From Petrosia ficiformis (lineage: Eukaryota > Porifera > Demospongiae > Haplosclerida > Petrosiidae), in the NCBI GenBank assembly GCA_947044365.1, contig OX345636.1:36977212-37041211 (forward strand): a stretch of DNA of 64,000 nt, read 5' to 3'. The notes under the pieces were generated by a model. It was not told the origin of the DNA, did not search any database, and was given only the letters and a program-made list of their open reading frames with translations. The position numbers and the translations under genes are program-made. Shown one piece after another: positions 22,800 to 34,603 of this stretch (position 1 is the stretch's first letter; each line of letters begins with the position of its first letter).

Positions 22800-25640
22800 T
22801 TTAATACTGAATAATTTAATTATATAGTTATTTTAATTTACATGGATACGTTTCTATTAATGCACCATTAAAAGAAAACAAAGTTAGGGATGATGGGAAC
22901 GTAGAAACAAGCAAAGATCCTTTTTGGATTCATAAGTTAAATTACTAAAGATCCTTAATTTCTGTGGTTATTCAATACTGTTACAAGTCTATTATACATG
23001 TGAACAACATGACTTAGAGAGACATACAATTAAACGTAATTATTCAGTATAATGCACACTTCAAAGCTAATGAAGTTAGGAATGATTGAAATATAGAAAC
23101 TAGCAAAGATCCTTACCTTCATTACTTAAACTACTGAAGATAATACATTCTGTTCTTATTAAATATAAATACTATTACCAGTCTATTATACAGTGAACAA
23201 TTGGGCTTCTAGAGATACACCAGTAAATGTAATATTATTATTCACTTTTAAAATGAAATCCAGTTAGGGTTGATTAGAACATAGAAACTAGCAAAGATCC
23301 TTAGCTTCATTACCAAAGATCCTTATTTTTAAGTACTGTGACCAGTCGAGATACATTCAATAACAGGGCTTGGAGACACATACAATGAAATGGAGTGTAA
23401 TGCACCTTTGAAAGGGATAATTGGAAAATAGAAACTAAAGGAAACAACAAAGATCCTTACAATCAATCATGTCATTATTAAGTATGATGCACCGAACAGC
23501 ATCGGGTTAAGGACAGAAAGATTATAAGACACCAATGATGATCCTAATACTATATCATTAGTCTACAATATGGTGAAAAAAAAGAGTTTGAAACGCATGC
23601 ATGTAATTATTGAGTATCATATATACCAAAATCGCATGGTTGGAATATAGAAACTAGCAAAGATCCTTACCTTCCGTCACTATTAAATACTGTCACTAGT
23701 CGAAGATACAGTGAACAATAGGGCTTGGAGGCACATAATTGTTCAGTATATTGCACCATTAAAAGAAAATCAAGTTAGGGATGATTGGCTCATAGAAATT
23801 GGTAAGGATCCTTAGCTTCATTACTTAAACTACCAAATATCCTTACTTGTCTGTCATTATTAAACACTATCACCAGTCCATTATACAAATTACCAACAAG
23901 GCTAATGAAGTTATGGTTGATTAGAATATGTAAAAAATTATCAAAGATCCTTAGCTTCAATACCAAAGATCCTTACTTTCTGTCACTATTAAATACTGTC
24001 ACCAGTTTATTATATATATATACATGTGAACAACAAAGCATGAGAAACATAAAATTAAATGTGATTATTCTGTATAATGCACACTTAAAAGCTAATGATG
24101 TTATGGATGATTGGAATATAGAAAGATCCTTACCTTCATTACTTAAACTAACTACCAAAATTTAATATCCTTACTTTATGTTTTTTATTTTATGGTGAAA
24201 AAAAGGAGTTGAAAACACAAGCAATTAAATGTAATTATTTACCAAATTCACATTAAGGATGATTGGAATATAGAAACTAGCAAAGATCCTTAGTTTCATT
24301 ACCAAAAATCCTTACCTTCTGTCACTATTAAATACTGTCACCAGTCAAAGATACAGTGATCAATAGGGCTTGGAGACACATGAGTTATTCAGTATAATTT
24401 ACCTTGAAAATGAAATCCAGTTAGAGATGATTGGAACATACAAACTAGCAAATATTCTTAGCTTTATTACAGAAACTAGATCCTTAATTTCTGTGATTAT
24501 TAAATACTGTCACCAGTCTATTATACATGTTACCAACAAGGCTAATGAAGTTAAGGTTGATTAGAATAATTATGTAGAAACTATCAAAGATTCTAGCTTT
24601 ATTACCAAAGATCCTTACTTTCCATCACTATTAAATACTGTCACCGGTCCATTATACATGTGAACAACAAGGCCTGGAGAAACATTATGTAATTATTCAA
24701 TATAATGCACACTTAAAAGCTAATGAAGTTATAGATAATTGGAATATAGAAACTAGCAAAGATCCTTAGCTTCATTACCAAAAATTTATCTTCTGTTGCT
24801 ATTAAATACTGTCACCAGTCTAAAATACAGAAAATGACAGGGCTTGGAGAGACATACAATTAAATAGTATAAGGCACCATTAAAAAAAACAAATTTACAG
24901 ATGATGGGAACAAGTGAAGATCTTTTTTGGATTTGTAAGTTAAATTACTAAAGATCATTAATTTCTGTCGTTATTCAATACTGATATAAGTCTATTATAC
25001 ATATGAACGACAGGGCTTGGAGAGACATAAAATTAAAGGTAATTATTCAGTATAATGTACCTTTAAAAGATAATCAAGTTAGGGATGATTGCTATATAGA
25101 AACTGTCAAAGATCCTTAACTTCAGTCGATTTAAATACGGTGACCAGTCGAGATATAGTGAACAACAGGGCTTGGGGAAACATTATGTAATTATTCAGTA
25201 TATGGCACACTTAAAAGTTAATTCAGTTAGGGGTGACTGGAACTTGGAAAGATCATTAGCTTCATTACAGAAACTATCAAAGATCTTTATTTTCTGTCAC
25301 TATTAAATACTGTCACCAGTCTATTATACAGAGAACAACAGGGTTTGGAGAGACACATAATTAAATGGAGTTATTCAGTATAATGCACATTTAAAAGGAA
25401 ATCCAGTTAGGGATGAATGGAACATAGAAATCTGTTTAGCTTCACTTTACAATTAGTTCACAAAATTATTAAAGATCCTTAGATCTGATCACTATAGAAA
25501 CTAATGTCTAATGTGCTAATACCTTACACAGTTTGATGATAAATACATTAAATATTGAGTATAATGTACCTTTAAATCAGGGTAACAATAACAAAGCAGC
25601 AAATTAAAATTTCTTCAACTCAGAAACTGCCAATATCCTT
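22800..25640. repeat. Diverged tandem array, unit roughly 130-190 bp
   Basis: More than a dozen units share an ordered set of short blocks: AGTTAGGGATGATTGGAA, then AGAAACTAGCAAAGATCCTT, then a second ACCAAAGATCCTTA, then CTATTAAATACTGTCACCAG, then GTGAACAACAGGGCTTGGAG, then TTATTCAGTATAATGCAC. Cores occur near 22910, 23104, 23292, 23653, 23941, 24278, 24755 and 25105, among others. Unit length varies because blocks are lost or duplicated. No transposon ends or open reading frame are visible, so a minisatellite-like array is the simplest reading. Confidence 0.85.
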
Positions 25641-25804
25641 TCATTGTTAATATTCCATGTAACTATTCTGCAACACAGTGAAGAACAAGATATCAGTGAA
25701 GAGAAATACAAGTGACACAACATTGAGGTACATCTACTGCTTAGCTCAACAATTAAAACTAGTGGGTGTGGCTGGGACAAGCTGCACGTCCCGATGATTG
25801 ATCC

Positions 25805-26283
25805 TTAAGGTTGTAGTCTTTTCCGTGGAAGCCACACCCACCCAGGGGTATAATTATTGGGCCTAAATGTTTATTTTCAGAAACAAACCTAAACACGCCC
25901 CACGGGTGGTGGAGGGGCGGTGGGTGCGAAACAATGGCGGGGTAAATGTAGTTGCTCTCTGAGAAAGATCGGAGTTTGATAGTGTCTAGAAAGGTAAATT
26001 TTATGGTTTCAGTGAAAAGCTACAGAATTCAGCTTTCTTCAGCCTCCTGTAACTATAAAAGTAAAATGAATTTTCAGAAAACGGCTTCGTAACTTTTCTC
26101 AAAATACATGTATGGTGGGCGTGGCTTTCGTGGTTTTGTATACGTTTTATCAATTCCAGGACACTATAAAGATGATCAGAAGATATGAAGGTTGCTATTA
26201 CACCAGGTTAGAGTCATATTATATAATATTCTATTTTGAAACTGATTGGAGTCGCATCCGCCCACTCCCTAGTACCACCTTAA
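25805..26283. mobile_element. piggyBac-like MITE, second copy, TTAA on both sides
   Basis: Opposite in orientation to the copy at 7508-8129 and somewhat shorter. TTAA lies at 25805-25808 and 26280-26283, next to GGTTGTAGTC and CTAGTACCACC. Shared blocks include GAAAGATCGGAGTTTGATAG and GGTTGCTATTACACCAGG. Confidence 0.8.
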
Positions 26284-26470
26284 TGCTGTTACTGACAATC
26301 ATAATTAACTGTGCCACTGGCCCAAAGAGAGAACTGTGCAGTGCCAAATAAGAAGCTCTATGGGCCAATGATGCGCCATATGAGCTTATCAAAAACACTG
26401 GTGTGAGTGTTCATTTACCACTCCCAAAATAAGGGAACAATAATTTTTTACAGTGCACCCCTAATTATGT

Positions 26471-26830
26471 GTAGGGTTTCATACATGATTTTTTTCTTGG
26501 GAGGGAAAGATTGTATGGGTGGGTGTGGACAGTGTGGGAGGTGCTTTTTACGCCCTTCGTAGGAGAGTGTGGGCCATGTCCCCCCCCCCCCCCCCCCCCC
26601 AGGAAAAGTTTGAAAATTAGGTTCTCTTAGATGGATTCTGGTGGGTTTCTGGCAGCTAGCAAACAAATATCAATCAAGTGCTTTGATTGATATTTGTGTG
26701 CTATTCCATTATTTACATCTTACATAACATCATACTTTCTCATACATTGTGTGGGGGGAGGGGGGGAGGGGAGGGGGAGTGGAAGATGCACCCTGGGAAA
26801 TCCCTAAACCCCTACTATATGAAACCCTGA
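26471..26830. repeat. Element with TAGGGTTTCATA ends, poly-C tract and central palindrome
   Basis: TAGGGTTTCATA near 26472 faces TATGAAACCCTGA near 26818. Inside lie a 20-base C run (26581-26600), a near-perfect palindrome at 26663-26701 (ACAAATATCAATCAA against TTGATTGATATTTGT) and a G-rich tract at 26750-26782. The open frames in this stretch are products of the homopolymers. Confidence 0.6.
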
Positions 26831-27319
26831 ATTGTGATATTGATTCAATCATAAAATTAAAAATACTGCGGTTTGAAAAATTTACAACAAAATGTAAATA
26901 TCACGATAATTATAATCATATACTATTGCAGTCACTGCTTACAAAACTTCTATGTCTACACAGTGATACACTCAGAGTGTAGTGTATTTGTGGTAATTAT
27001 TATATTTATTCCTAATGAATAGTACACAGCTTTACTTTGAATTAAGAATATAATAATTATGGTTATAACGGATAATACACATTATAGATGCTATTTCGGG
27101 GACCTATATAGTGTGGTGATCTTTTGTAATAATAATTATACATTATCCTAATTTCAGAGAATTCAATAAAGCGAGTGATTAGGGACTACCCAGGTACAAA
27201 CAAATTAATTATGTATGTGTTTGTTACGGGTCAACTGGAATATACGACACCTCATAAAATTAAAATTCGTAAGACACACCCCTGGATCCTTGGGTCTCTT
27301 GTCATTTTAATCTGTCAAA

Positions 27320-27465
27320 TTAAGGTTGTACTAAGGGGAGGGGTAGATGAAACTCCAATCGGTTTCTAGTTTTGCCAGCTTCTTGCTGCATACAATCTGG
27401 TTCAATTCTGTATCTTTTGGAAGCCACACCCACCTAGGGGGATAATTATTGGGCCTAAATGTTTT
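27320..27465. mobile_element. Truncated piggyBac-like MITE, third copy
   Basis: TTAAGGTTGTACTA at 27320 is followed by ACTCCAATCGGTTTCTAG and GGCCTAAATGTTTTCACC, all present at 7508-8129. The far end and second TTAA are missing. Confidence 0.65.
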
Positions 27466-28375
27466 CACCAAAACGTTTCTACAACACTAATCATGCATCA
27501 AAAACGGGAGAGGCGAATATTACAGTTGACCCATTCCTGCCATGTGCTGCCTATTTGTTTCCGTATTTCTCCGTTTCCTATTCCGTTTCTCATTCCTCGT
27601 TTTAGTACTTGCTACAGTGAAGCCTTTAGCCCCCGACTAACCGTTCGAGTAAGGAGCAGTAGTCGGCCACTATTCAATGTGATCAGTTCTAGTCTAGTCT
27701 CACGTAGCCAGCCCTTCCCCTCTAAAGGAGTTATTGACCGTTAGTGAGTAATGGTGGGTACCTGATAAGTAGGTGTGGGATTTTTCTTTTGTGGATCTTT
27801 TTTCTGTTTATAATTATAAGTATCATAAACGTATTAACTATTACAACATGACTGAGTTTTAAAATGTTACAGAAGAAAATAAAGAAACAGAAATAAAACC
27901 TACACATGTAACAAGAGCAAATAGACAACAAGAGAAGTAAAAAGAAAACAAATACATTAAACTAGCAGAGTCAAAGAAATAACAAATATAATAAGTAAAA
28001 AGAAAACAAAATACGGTATGTATACAAAAAAGAATAAGTAAAGATAAAACAAGATGCACTAGCAAGTAGAATATAAAAGAAAAGATAGAACAACATTAAA
28101 CCAGTCTGTAAAGTCTCCTGAATAGTATTTTGACACCTACATACTCTTCGTTATTAGATTTTTCATCGCATGTAATCTCACACCCACTTATCAGGAACTT
28201 CAGTTTTATAGTGAATCTACCAGCAGCTGATGGAACACCTTACTACGTTTTTACATTTTGTAGGTGTCTGCAGAAACAATTGCTTAAGTATCTGTCTAAT
28301 TACTTTGAAGTGGTGAGGGTAAGTATTTAATTTATTATATTGTTAAACGGGTTCAATTAATCAGACTTGCTGCTC
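27466..28375. other. No gene recognised
   Basis: A-rich low-complexity DNA (27840-28110). A short open segment at 28190-28323 (LLKYLSNYFEVVR) ends in a GTAAGT donor but does not match the phase of the next exon, so I leave it as possible only. Confidence 0.4.
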
Positions 28376-30428
28376 CAATGCGTGCTAGAATTGAAGAAGA
28401 GAGAGAAGCATTCAACGAGAATTTGTTACTTTTTGAGGAGAGCTGTGTAATTCCAAAAGGGATTCCAAAAGCATCAGGAGGTCAAATAAGTTGTTTCATT
28501 TTGAAACCTATTGGGAGTCCAAAATGCAAGTCAGTCTTATAATAAGCCCGTTATAGAGGCAAATAATGTCTTTCTGTCATTAAAAAACTCTATATGACTC
28601 TCCTTTTTCACTTCTTTAATAACAAATAATTATGTCTAAACAACTCATATCAGCTGTCTTCAGTCTGGCCGCTATATGAGCTACAAAAGTCTTTTGCATA
28701 CAGCCATTTTTTAGAAAAGTATTAACTTGTCAATTATTGCAAATTATTCACAAAACGAAAAACACGACTGTATAGACAGTTATATGCTCCATCTTCTTAT
28801 GGGCTCCTGATAGTACTCAGACTGAGATGGGCAATAGTAATCTGTCAGATCCTTCATTTAGAGGGGGGGGGGATTGGCTATGTGAGACTAGATTAGCCTG
28901 TAGTCTCATCATCACACTCGTCTCGGATATCAATGAGTTTCAGGCCTCACGAGATTCTACCTTGCATTCCTATTAAGAGAGGAGAAGCATAGGATAATAA
29001 TACTGGGGCCTTGTCAACCATGAGATGACACGTATCCAACGCTTGAACATGGGGAGGAGGGAGACGATCCTTCCAACCTAAGCGGTATGATTTGTCTAAT
29101 ATTAAACAGTGGCTGAAATATTCTCCAAAGGTCAATGCCCTGTTTTGTTTTGCCTGTTGTATTTTTGCTTCCCAAAGTGACGTCAATGAACTAAGCTGGA
29201 TGGTTAGTGGTGTTCATTGCACCAATTGGAAGAATGCTATACCCGTGCTATCAGAAAGCACTGTGCTATATACATGCTTCCATGTCAACAGTATGAAATC
29301 GTAGAAGTGTTATGGAGCAGACACCATTAGAATGTATGCTAAGTGAGCAGAGAAAGGATGACCTTTCTATGTGTTCTACTAGACCCTTCCTCTCTGCAAG
29401 ACTGTACCTATAGGGAGACAGAAGATTTTGTTTCTGTATAACAATTACACCATCAGGGTATTAAATGTCTTAACTGTAACCTTTACAGTAGACAAACTAT
29501 TATAACTGAAGCCTGAAGTTACCATTTGAACACAAATTTTGTGTATATAGGCTAGATAGAAAAAGAAACCAAATTATAGTTTTTTTAGCTACCCTTAAAG
29601 TATTTAGAGCACATACATTTCATTACAAAAAACAATATACATACAATAATATATATAATAATATCATTATTTGCTGTATCTGATTTTCAAATGTAATTAT
29701 ACAACTGTTAGCTAAATAAAATTGATATGCAATTTATTTAGTACTGGAGAAACTCAACCAATTAGGTTGGGTGATGTGCAATGTGGTTTTACTACAATCT
29801 ATTGTCTAACTAACTGTCAAAGCTGTCCATCTGCTAAAGATCATAACTGTTTTCATTCTGAAGATGTTTGTCGTAGTAATTGCTGTTTTTTTTTTAATTG
29901 TAGATCTAATTTGTACTTTAGAGACTTCATTGTTGTTTATTGACTTGGACGTCAATGGAGGATATTGTAACCTTTCAGGTACATTATTGATTATTATTAA
30001 TATTTTGCCACTTGTATATGCAATCACTTCATTGTGAGCATCTGAGAAGATTAGTTCGCTTTATGGTGTTAATTATATATAATTGTGCATATATTAATTA
30101 TAATTTATTCTGCAAATAATTAATAATTATGTATGTATTAATAATACTAATAATAATATTAAATATGCCATATCAACTTTCTTACACTAATATACTGAAT
30201 ATATAGCAGTCACGAAAACATACTCCATCAATCACCACATCAGATAATTATTATTATTCATTTTTGCATACATAATATACATAAAGTTAATTATGTTATA
30301 ATAATAATATTATTATGATTATCTCTTGAACAGATTTCAATACATTTAGTTCAAGTGCTTCTAGTATTAGTACCACCACTTATAGTATCACTTCAATTAT
30401 ACTTTTCCTACTGGTGAACCTGGTTCTG
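28376..30428 (+). CDS. Possible Cys-rich single-span membrane protein gene
   Basis: Candidate exons are 28376-28526, 29730-29872, 29904-29980 and 30334-30428. The first leaves phase 2 at GTCAGT, fitting the second. The first begins at or before an ATG and reads MRARIEEEREAF and then a segment with ESCVIPKG. The second is cysteine-rich (CLTNCQSC, EDVC). The last has a Ser/Thr-rich stalk and then a hydrophobic span ending ILFLLVNLVLV before a GTGAGT donor. This would be a type I-like membrane protein, but I do not recognise it. The join at 29873-29903 requires a 31-bp intron, which is unusually short. No clean 3' end was found, so the gene may be decayed. Confidence 0.35.
28935..29304 (+). pseudogene. 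hAT transposase fragment, TTF-type zinc finger region
   Basis: A GPCQP motif near 29005, then WLKYSPKVNALFCFACCIF and GVHCTNWKNA in the next frame, match the N-terminal TTF zinc-finger region of hAT-type transposases and their zinc finger MYM-type relatives. Frames change and no DDE core or dimerisation region follows, so this is a relic. It sits in the long first intron of the possible membrane-protein gene. Confidence 0.65.
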
Positions 30429-30866
30429 GTGAGTAATAATTTGAATGCTCTTTTATTATTATAATAATTATTATAAATGCAAACATGTATATATAATTTT
30501 ACTTTAATAGTATTCAGTATATAGGATATCTCTACACAGCCTCTGCTAGAGGTAGGTTAGAATTTAGTTGAGGATGTAGCCAGAGACAAATTTCCCAAGT
30601 GCAGTATAAATCCATATAAGTGTACCTCTAGTGAGGAGATATCTGATTGCTACCAGTGCAAACTCCTTATAAGGCATAGAGATGTTTGTACACATGGCGA
30701 CAGGGAAACAGACACTTTTTAACCACTTAAATTACATACAGTAAACACTTGAACCCAGAATTAATTAACCATTTCATATAAATCATCTTCTAGTTATGTT
30801 ATATAATTAAGTATATTCCACTTCCTGGTTAGCTGATGACATTTCATTGTCTCTTTTTCAAACAGT

Positions 30867-31270
30867 AAGTGCTTCTATTGGTGTTATTATTTGATCAGTA
30901 TACTGGTCTTCACTGTACCATTCTGCATTTGTTATGCCTTAGAAATGGAATCTGTACATTATCCAATTGTGAGTATATGCCACGCACAACAGTGGTAACT
31001 ACACCTAATGCTATGTATACAAAAAATACTAATGATACTGGTGTGACTAAAGAGAATGAAACTTTTAGCATTGGTATTGCTCCTTACCATACACAGTACC
31101 CTGCATATAACAACCGCATTATCCAGTGGAATATTCTGGTGCTAATATGTATCAACCAGATTATCCAGTGGAATATCCTACTGTCAGTTATCTGCTACAA
31201 CTAGGACAAGGATATTCTGAATATCCTCCTCAACAAGAATAACCACCCCAGCAAGGTTACCCTGCATAAT
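30867..31270 (+). other. Possible tail exon with YPVEY and PPQQ repeats, frame broken
   Basis: An acceptor-like CAAACAG at 30866 leads into several competing frames, one hydrophobic (YYLISILVFTVPFCICY). Further on, one frame reads TTPNAMYTKNTNDTG and another reads HYPVEYSGANMYQPDYPVEY and then YSEYPPQQE. The Pro/Gln/Tyr-rich end resembles cytoplasmic tails of membrane proteins and may belong to the gene at 28376, but at least one frameshift is needed. Confidence 0.25.
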
Positions 31271-31865
31271 GATTGTTATTGCCTTCTATATTATTATGAA
31301 ACGTTTTAGTGTTCATGTTGCTTTTTATGAGTCTGTTTGTTTGTTACTCTTATTATATAACATTATTATGATTTTTCATTTTTATTTTTACTGAGTTAAC
31401 AATGTAGTTGTCAAGTAGTAACCAGTGGTGTAGGTGTGAAATGATATTGGTGGGAGTGTAAAAAGTGGTCATGGTTGTGTGCTTCCAAATTGTCTGCATT
31501 CCAGGTATTGAAATTAGGGCGCAAACATAGCATCACCCAAACACTGTTTTCATTTATTCTCCCTCTCTCTCACTAGAATTAGCTAGAAAGCAAGTCTATA
31601 CATCAGACATACATGTACATCAACATGCTATTCTTATCTCCTAAGCTAACTTCAAAGTAACATCAAGGAGCAGACACTTGAATCAAAGTACCGCCCAACC
31701 ACATTCAACAAAGACGGGGCCATTTAGCCAATAGAATGCCAACATAGTGCAACCACATTAGTATAATTTGGGGTGTGGTTAATTCAAGATCCAGTGAATT
31801 GCATAGTATTCTGTTAAGTAGGTTGTGCTTGTAAAATTATATACAACCTTATCAAACTCAAAGGC

Positions 31866-31941
31866 TTAAGGATCAATCATCCTGACGTTCATATATTGCA
31901 GCTCGTCCCATGGTATGAATATTGCAATGATTGATCCTTAA
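31866..31941. mobile_element. Tiny foldback element flanked by TTAA
   Basis: CTTAAGGATCAATCAT at the left is inverted as ATGATTGATCCTTAAG at the right, a 76-bp unit with TTAA at both ends. The same GATTGATCCTTAAG end occurs at the edge of the piggyBac-like MITE at 25805, linking the two. Confidence 0.65.
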
Positions 31942-32864
31942 GTTGGATCTGAAGCCTGAATTTGATCACCTTAATACTTGTATTCGTAAATCCTTTATGA
32001 AGGTGGGGTCATCTATGAATTCGAAGTCACATGCTTATATCTCTAAAAGAAAGATATGAATATTTTTGTAAGATATGATATGTGATATCCTAAATGTTAA
32101 TGAAAGTATTTATGATTGGTATGATTGGTTGATTACGATATTAAAGGCACGAATTTAGTTATTTCACCAGGATAGATATGGGTTTAAAGCTGGTACTAAG
32201 TACTTCATGCTTCTAAGCATTTATCTACTATGAATGTTGATTTGAAATGCCCAATTGTCCATGTATTGTTACCAGGGCATGGAAACTTTGAGCCAACTAC
32301 AGGGCATTTTGACTTATTTTCACTACTCTTTTCCTGTTCTTCATATACTTTCTATACAGTTTAGTGTCAATATACCGGACATTCACTTGATTTTTCGGAC
32401 AATGTCCTGTATGACTGGCTGTTTCCATACCACTGATTGTTCTGTTAAGTTAATGGGATGATGTACATGTAACAGATATTACAACGTGTACTATAATTAT
32501 TACAACATGTACTTATGTACACATTGTAAGTAGCAATACTGCTTATGATATCTTATTTTAAATTTCATTTGCATATTAAATACATGTATGACAATAGCAA
32601 TAGATCTGTACTGGAGGTGAAACCAACATTACAAGTCACAAAGACAACCATTAAATTGTAGCAAGTCAACAAGACAACTTTCCAAATGGTGAATAACTAT
32701 TAGTACAAGTACTGTGAACACAATTTTAATTGTATATGTATAACTATTCTTGTCACTTGAGTCATTTGTCGATTTTTTACAGTTTAATAATTTAAATAAC
32801 AAGTGTATATAGAGAAAAAAAACATCCCTATGATTGCTTTACAAGTTTAAGTGAAGATAAAAGT
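31942..32864. other. No gene recognised
   Basis: AT-rich intergenic DNA between the possible membrane-protein gene and the 3' end of the RNF213-like gene. The open frame at 32255-32461 has no support. Confidence 0.4.
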
Positions 32865-33253
32865 ATCCCTATGACTGCTTTGTGGTGTCCAGCATTCAGT
32901 AATCATGGCTGACTTTATCAAGCATGAAAGACAACAGCTTATTATAGTTATTGTTTTGATTATCTACTCTCCTGACCTTTCAAAGGACCTTGTAGAAGTT
33001 TAGGAATATATTTCAGGCAGAATAGCTAGCTATTAGTTCCAGTTTCTACGTAAGCTACACAGCTTTCTTTCTGCTGATGTGTAGAGCTTGATCGCGCGTT
33101 CTTTTCGCGCCACGCCTATTAATTGACCGAGCCCCCCGGGAATGATGTAACTTCCTTAACTACGTATACAACGCATACTCGCGTAGGTGACACAAACATA
33201 TATATATATATATAAACATACATCGAACCCGTGGGAAAGCAATCATAGGGATG
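32865..33253. mobile_element. CCCTATGATTGCTT family element, best copy
   Basis: TATCCCTATGACTGCTTT at the left faces GAAAGCAATCATAGGGAT at 33235-33252. Internal blocks match copies at 8440-8830, 34960-35235 and 49100-49475. It is non-coding and about 390 bp long, so a MITE is likely. Confidence 0.75.
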
Positions 33254-34160
33254 GCCCTACGGGCCATAAAAAGCAACACTTGAAATTTAATGTAAATGTG
33301 ATATAGCACTGTTGTTTAAATTTTAGCTAAAGTAAAATAGATATGTTGGTACCAGGACTTTTGAAAATACAGGATTAGGAAATGTTATATACAAGGAATC
33401 AGAAATTATTGGCATCAGGAAATAATTGTTCCTACATTTCAATTTTCAGGTAAAAGGAAATGTTACATTGTTAACTAGTAAAAATTTGTTTTTTTCATCT
33501 ACCAGATAAAGGAAAGTAGCCCTGTGCTTTCCTAATCTGTACCAGGAAATGTATCCAAAATGTTGGGATTTCATGGAAATTCAGGCATAAGAAAATAATT
33601 TATAATGGGCATATAGTATTTCATACAGATGTCCTGTACCAATCCTGTATAAATAAGGAAATGGCATTTTTCCCCTGTGCACTGTGCAAGTTGATTTCAA
33701 TTCAAACTGTTTGCAACATTAAGTTGAATAACTCCATGAAAACCCATCATCCCTACTTGTGCCGCATTAAAATGCTTATATAATGCACCGTGCTATCAAT
33801 TTCCTTTAAGTGATCATGATTAGAAACAATTCGTCTCCATTTTTTTGTACTTATTAATTCAGATACATTTGAAGCAGCCTTGAATAATTAACCATCGATG
33901 ACATCACTATCAGTAATATAGAATTAAAGTGAAGTAATTAGCTGTAGAAAATCATGAATTTCAACTAATACATTTTAAAAAAAGGTATGGTATTACAAAT
34001 GAGTTTCAAACACACAGAATTACAATAATAGTTACTAAAAAATTATTATTTCCCTACTGGCAATTATAAAATATACTTTAAAAACTATTTCTATGTATAT
34101 ATAATTATGTCTGTAAAAAAAATAGCTATATGCCTAGCTAATCTCGCCTCACATTTATAA

Positions 34161-34603
34161 TTATATTATGTTTGTAACATATTCTTTGAGGTTGTCATCA
34201 ATGACTTTTCTTGCTTCCTGAGCATCTTTGGACATTTTCTCCAATACTTCAGCGTCAGCTTCCCATAGCATCTCACCATCTAGTTTGTTCTGCAAAATTA
34301 TTTCAGCTGCACTCTTGAGTACTTCAAACTGGCGACAGAATTCTGCTGTCTGAGGAGGTAGACATTTTACACCAAGTGGACTAATAGCCTGACCTCCAAA
34401 CATTCTCTTCACGGAGCATTTGAAGTGCAAAAACACCACAGGATTTTTTTCCATTCTGAGAAGACGTTTGAGTTGTTTATTTGGTAAATTGGATATACTA
34501 GCTCCATCAACCTCCATATCTTTTGCAGATTGTACGTATTCCTCGTTGATACCTAGTTTTCTCATAAATTCGGCAACCTCTTTCACACTTAAATCAATTA
34601 AAC
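34161..34603 (-). CDS. Last exon of the RNF213-like gene: SAM domain plus second SAM-like segment
   Basis: The exon opens after an ACTGTAG acceptor and encodes 146 residues. The first half reads as a SAM domain: LSVKEVAEFMRKLGI, MEVDGASISNLP, then KQLKRLLRM and a final helix. The second half repeats the plan with LQNKLDGEMLWEADAEVLEKM and a helix ending NLKEYV, so it is probably a second, diverged SAM. SAM domains polymerise or bind partners or RNA. I know of none at the end of vertebrate RNF213. The preceding exon (35419-35555) is an acidic linker and joins in phase 1. Confidence 0.75.

Noticed and set aside
22800..25640. CRISPR array
   Set aside because: Units are long, diverged and variable, with no identical short repeats and spacers; the context is eukaryotic.
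26448..26982. Open frames with poly-Gly and Gly/Arg runs
   Set aside because: Produced by a 20-base C run and a G-rich tract within a repeat.
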